Below, one piece after another: positions 62,665-64,000 of a stretch of 64,000 bases of DNA. Numbering within the stretch: the first letter of the stretch is position 1; each line of letters starts with the position of its first letter. Made by a program: the position numbers and the translations under genes. Location: the NCBI GenBank assembly GCA_905182985.1, contig CAJJDN010000049.1, positions 520,290-584,289 of the forward strand, given 5' to 3'. The DNA comes from Paramecium sonneborni. Its lineage: Eukaryota > Ciliophora > Oligohymenophorea > Peniculida > Parameciidae. The notes beneath the pieces are model-generated. The model worked only from the letters and a program-made list of their open reading frames with translations, was not told the origin of the DNA and searched no databases.

Positions 62665-63747
62665 TCATTGAATTCGCTTATTTGTTTCAATTGAATTTAG
62701 ATTATCTTATTAATCTTAAAATTCATTTGAAATTATTTAAATTTAAAATAAAAGAGGTTCTGAACAAAGATCATTTGATATTTCTAAAGCCACTTCTTAT
62801 TCATATAGTTTTCCATTTTGATCATCAACTTAGATAATATATCTTAAGTCAACTTGATAATAACTTAATGTAAACTATTTTCCTAAATAGTCTTAAGTTA
62901 AACCAACAGCAAGGATCTAAAATAGTATATATTAAAATACGTTTTTATATATCGAAAAGGCTACTTTGTTTGGATTACTAAAATCATGATACTAAGAAAT
63001 TCCACCATAAGAATAGACTATTCTTTAATCACTTACAGAATTATTAGGAAGCTAATATACTGATATCACTAGTTAATTTTTATATCTATATGGGATTGCA
63101 GCTTATAATAATTAACGATCAATAAATAATCCAAACAAGTTTTCGGCATCCAAATATCTACTTAAAGCATAATTATATTTAAACGATATAACCTTTGCAT
63201 TATAGGAATCGTACACTAATTAAAACTTGTAATTCAAAGATTAAGATGAAAACAATAAATCGATAGTAGCAGTATAGCTTGAATAAGTTGGAGTTTAAAC
63301 GAAATTAAAATCAACAAATTATTGATTGATTATTTCTCCTCCACTTTCAATTATTATATCAGATAGAACAAAAGTCTAAATTAAATTTAGAGTTGTCGAA
63401 TAAACTCTAAACTTTCCTTCTGCAGTCAATGCCAAAGTGTATGAATATGAAGTATAAAGATTATGTTCCAGAACTTTTACAAAGTGCTCATTATATAACT
63501 AAACCGAACTTATTTTTTTGCCAAATGAGAAAGTTGATACATAGGTTGAATTACTAAAAGTTATTGTATAGTAATTTAATTAAGTGTCATTGTTTTTGGC
63601 ATTAAGAGGAAAAGTATCAATAAATACTAGATAATTATCATTAAAATAGAATTGTGGAATGTAACTAAGGGGTTGGCCGGAAAAATATACCTTCCCCTTG
63701 TAGCCGGAAAAATATACCTTCCCCTTGTATTTAGTATGGTTGTACAT
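62665..63747 (-). CDS. Unidentified protein fragment, 5' end doubtful
   Basis: 360 codons without TGA. From about residue 28 the protein reads as a beta-rich, Tyr/Ser/Asn-rich sequence, for example NDNYLVFIDTFPLNAKNND, YNEHFVKVLEHNLYTSYSY, RYLDAENLFGLFIDRQLL. It ends SIETNKRIQ. It looks like part of a large extracellular or surface-type ciliate protein. The first 27 codons (MYNHTKYKGKVYFSGYKGKV, and further) fall inside the GC-rich block and repeat KGKVYFSGY; I doubt they belong to the same gene. The true 5' part may be missing because of an assembly problem or an insertion. Confidence 0.5.
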
Positions 63748-63840
63748 GGGTTGACTTCGGGGGATAGCAAAGCTTATTTTGAAAGTCAAAAAAGGATACC
63801 CCCCCTAGCCAATAGCAAAAAAAAAAAAAAGCTCGTCGGT
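63655..63840. other. GC-rich block unlike the rest of the window
   Basis: Roughly 45% G+C by eye against about 20-30% around it. Contains the 27-bp tandem repeat, a run of 14 A and a run of seven C. Right of it, 63841-64000 returns to plain AT-rich DNA with nothing recognised. Likely foreign, a low-quality read or an assembly join. Confidence 0.6.
63676..63729 (+). repeat. 27-bp unit repeated twice in tandem
   Basis: Two identical 27-bp units (63676-63702 and 63703-63729), each starting GCCGGAAAAATATACC. On the minus strand a unit encodes a nine-residue repeat containing KGKVYFSG, in frame with the neighbouring ORF. Confidence 0.9.
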
Positions 63841-64000
63841 TAAAAAATGAATTTTTTTTATAATATTTTATCTCAATTTAAATTATAATTTTTTTTTTCC
63901 TAATAAAAATTAATATTTCAAATAATAACATTTTAATTGTATTTTAATGAGATTTAAATTGCATTATAATAAATAATAAACTAAAAAAATACCATAATAT

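Overview
The window is somatic (macronuclear-type) DNA of a ciliate, almost certainly Paramecium or a close relative. Three things show this. Genes read open only if TAA and TAG are sense (Gln) and TGA is the sole stop. Coding frames are joined by very short GT...AG introns; those I resolved are 20 to 32 nt, mostly about 25. The gene set includes a trichocyst matrix protein. The DNA is strongly AT-rich and genes lie tens to a few hundred bases apart on both strands. I assembled gene models by hand: frame, TGA stop, intron boundaries, and a check that the spliced length is a multiple of three for most genes. Exact first codons and some introns remain uncertain.

Layout. 1-15.8 kb: CCT1 (cut by the window edge), a bZIP factor, a long PPR protein, a peroxisomal ether-lipid enzyme (AGPS), an ABHD17-like hydrolase head-to-head with a NEK kinase (start codons 11 bp apart), an AGC kinase, an aldo-keto reductase, a TPR protein and an unknown. 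16-27 kb: a four-domain voltage-gated cation (CaV-type) channel, an EF-hand protein, signal peptidase subunit SPCS1, an unknown basic protein, and a DEAD-box helicase whose Asn/Gln-rich tail is about 790 residues long. 27-31 kb: a decayed NEK kinase, then a tandem pair of small paralogous genes that look partly homogenised, then a CXC-domain protein.

31-42.5 kb: a ULK-like pseudokinase, a probable mitochondrial membrane protein, an alpha/beta hydrolase, a divergent eIF4E, and two tandem paralogues that I read as chains of four truncated-haemoglobin-like repeats (the most interesting find). Then a trichocyst matrix protein. 42.5-53.3 kb: a large unknown protein, the cilia assembly factor DNAAF1, an NADPH-cytochrome P450 reductase, a beta-lactamase-fold serine hydrolase, and an ABHD4/5-like hydrolase.

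53.3-58 kb is nearly gene-free, carries gene relics, and contains an assembly gap (one N at 55901) flanked by two identical 306-bp copies, which looks like unmerged contig ends. 58-62.1 kb is a full ABCC transporter. The last kilobase holds an unidentified ORF whose 5' end runs into a short GC-rich block with a 27-bp tandem repeat, unlike everything else here. There is no sign of operons; themes are cilia and exocytosis (CaV, DNAAF1, EF-hand, trichocyst protein), lipid and haem metabolism (AGPS, P450 reductase, ABHDs, globin-like pair) and signalling kinases. No tRNA, rRNA, CRISPR or telomeric repeat was recognised.
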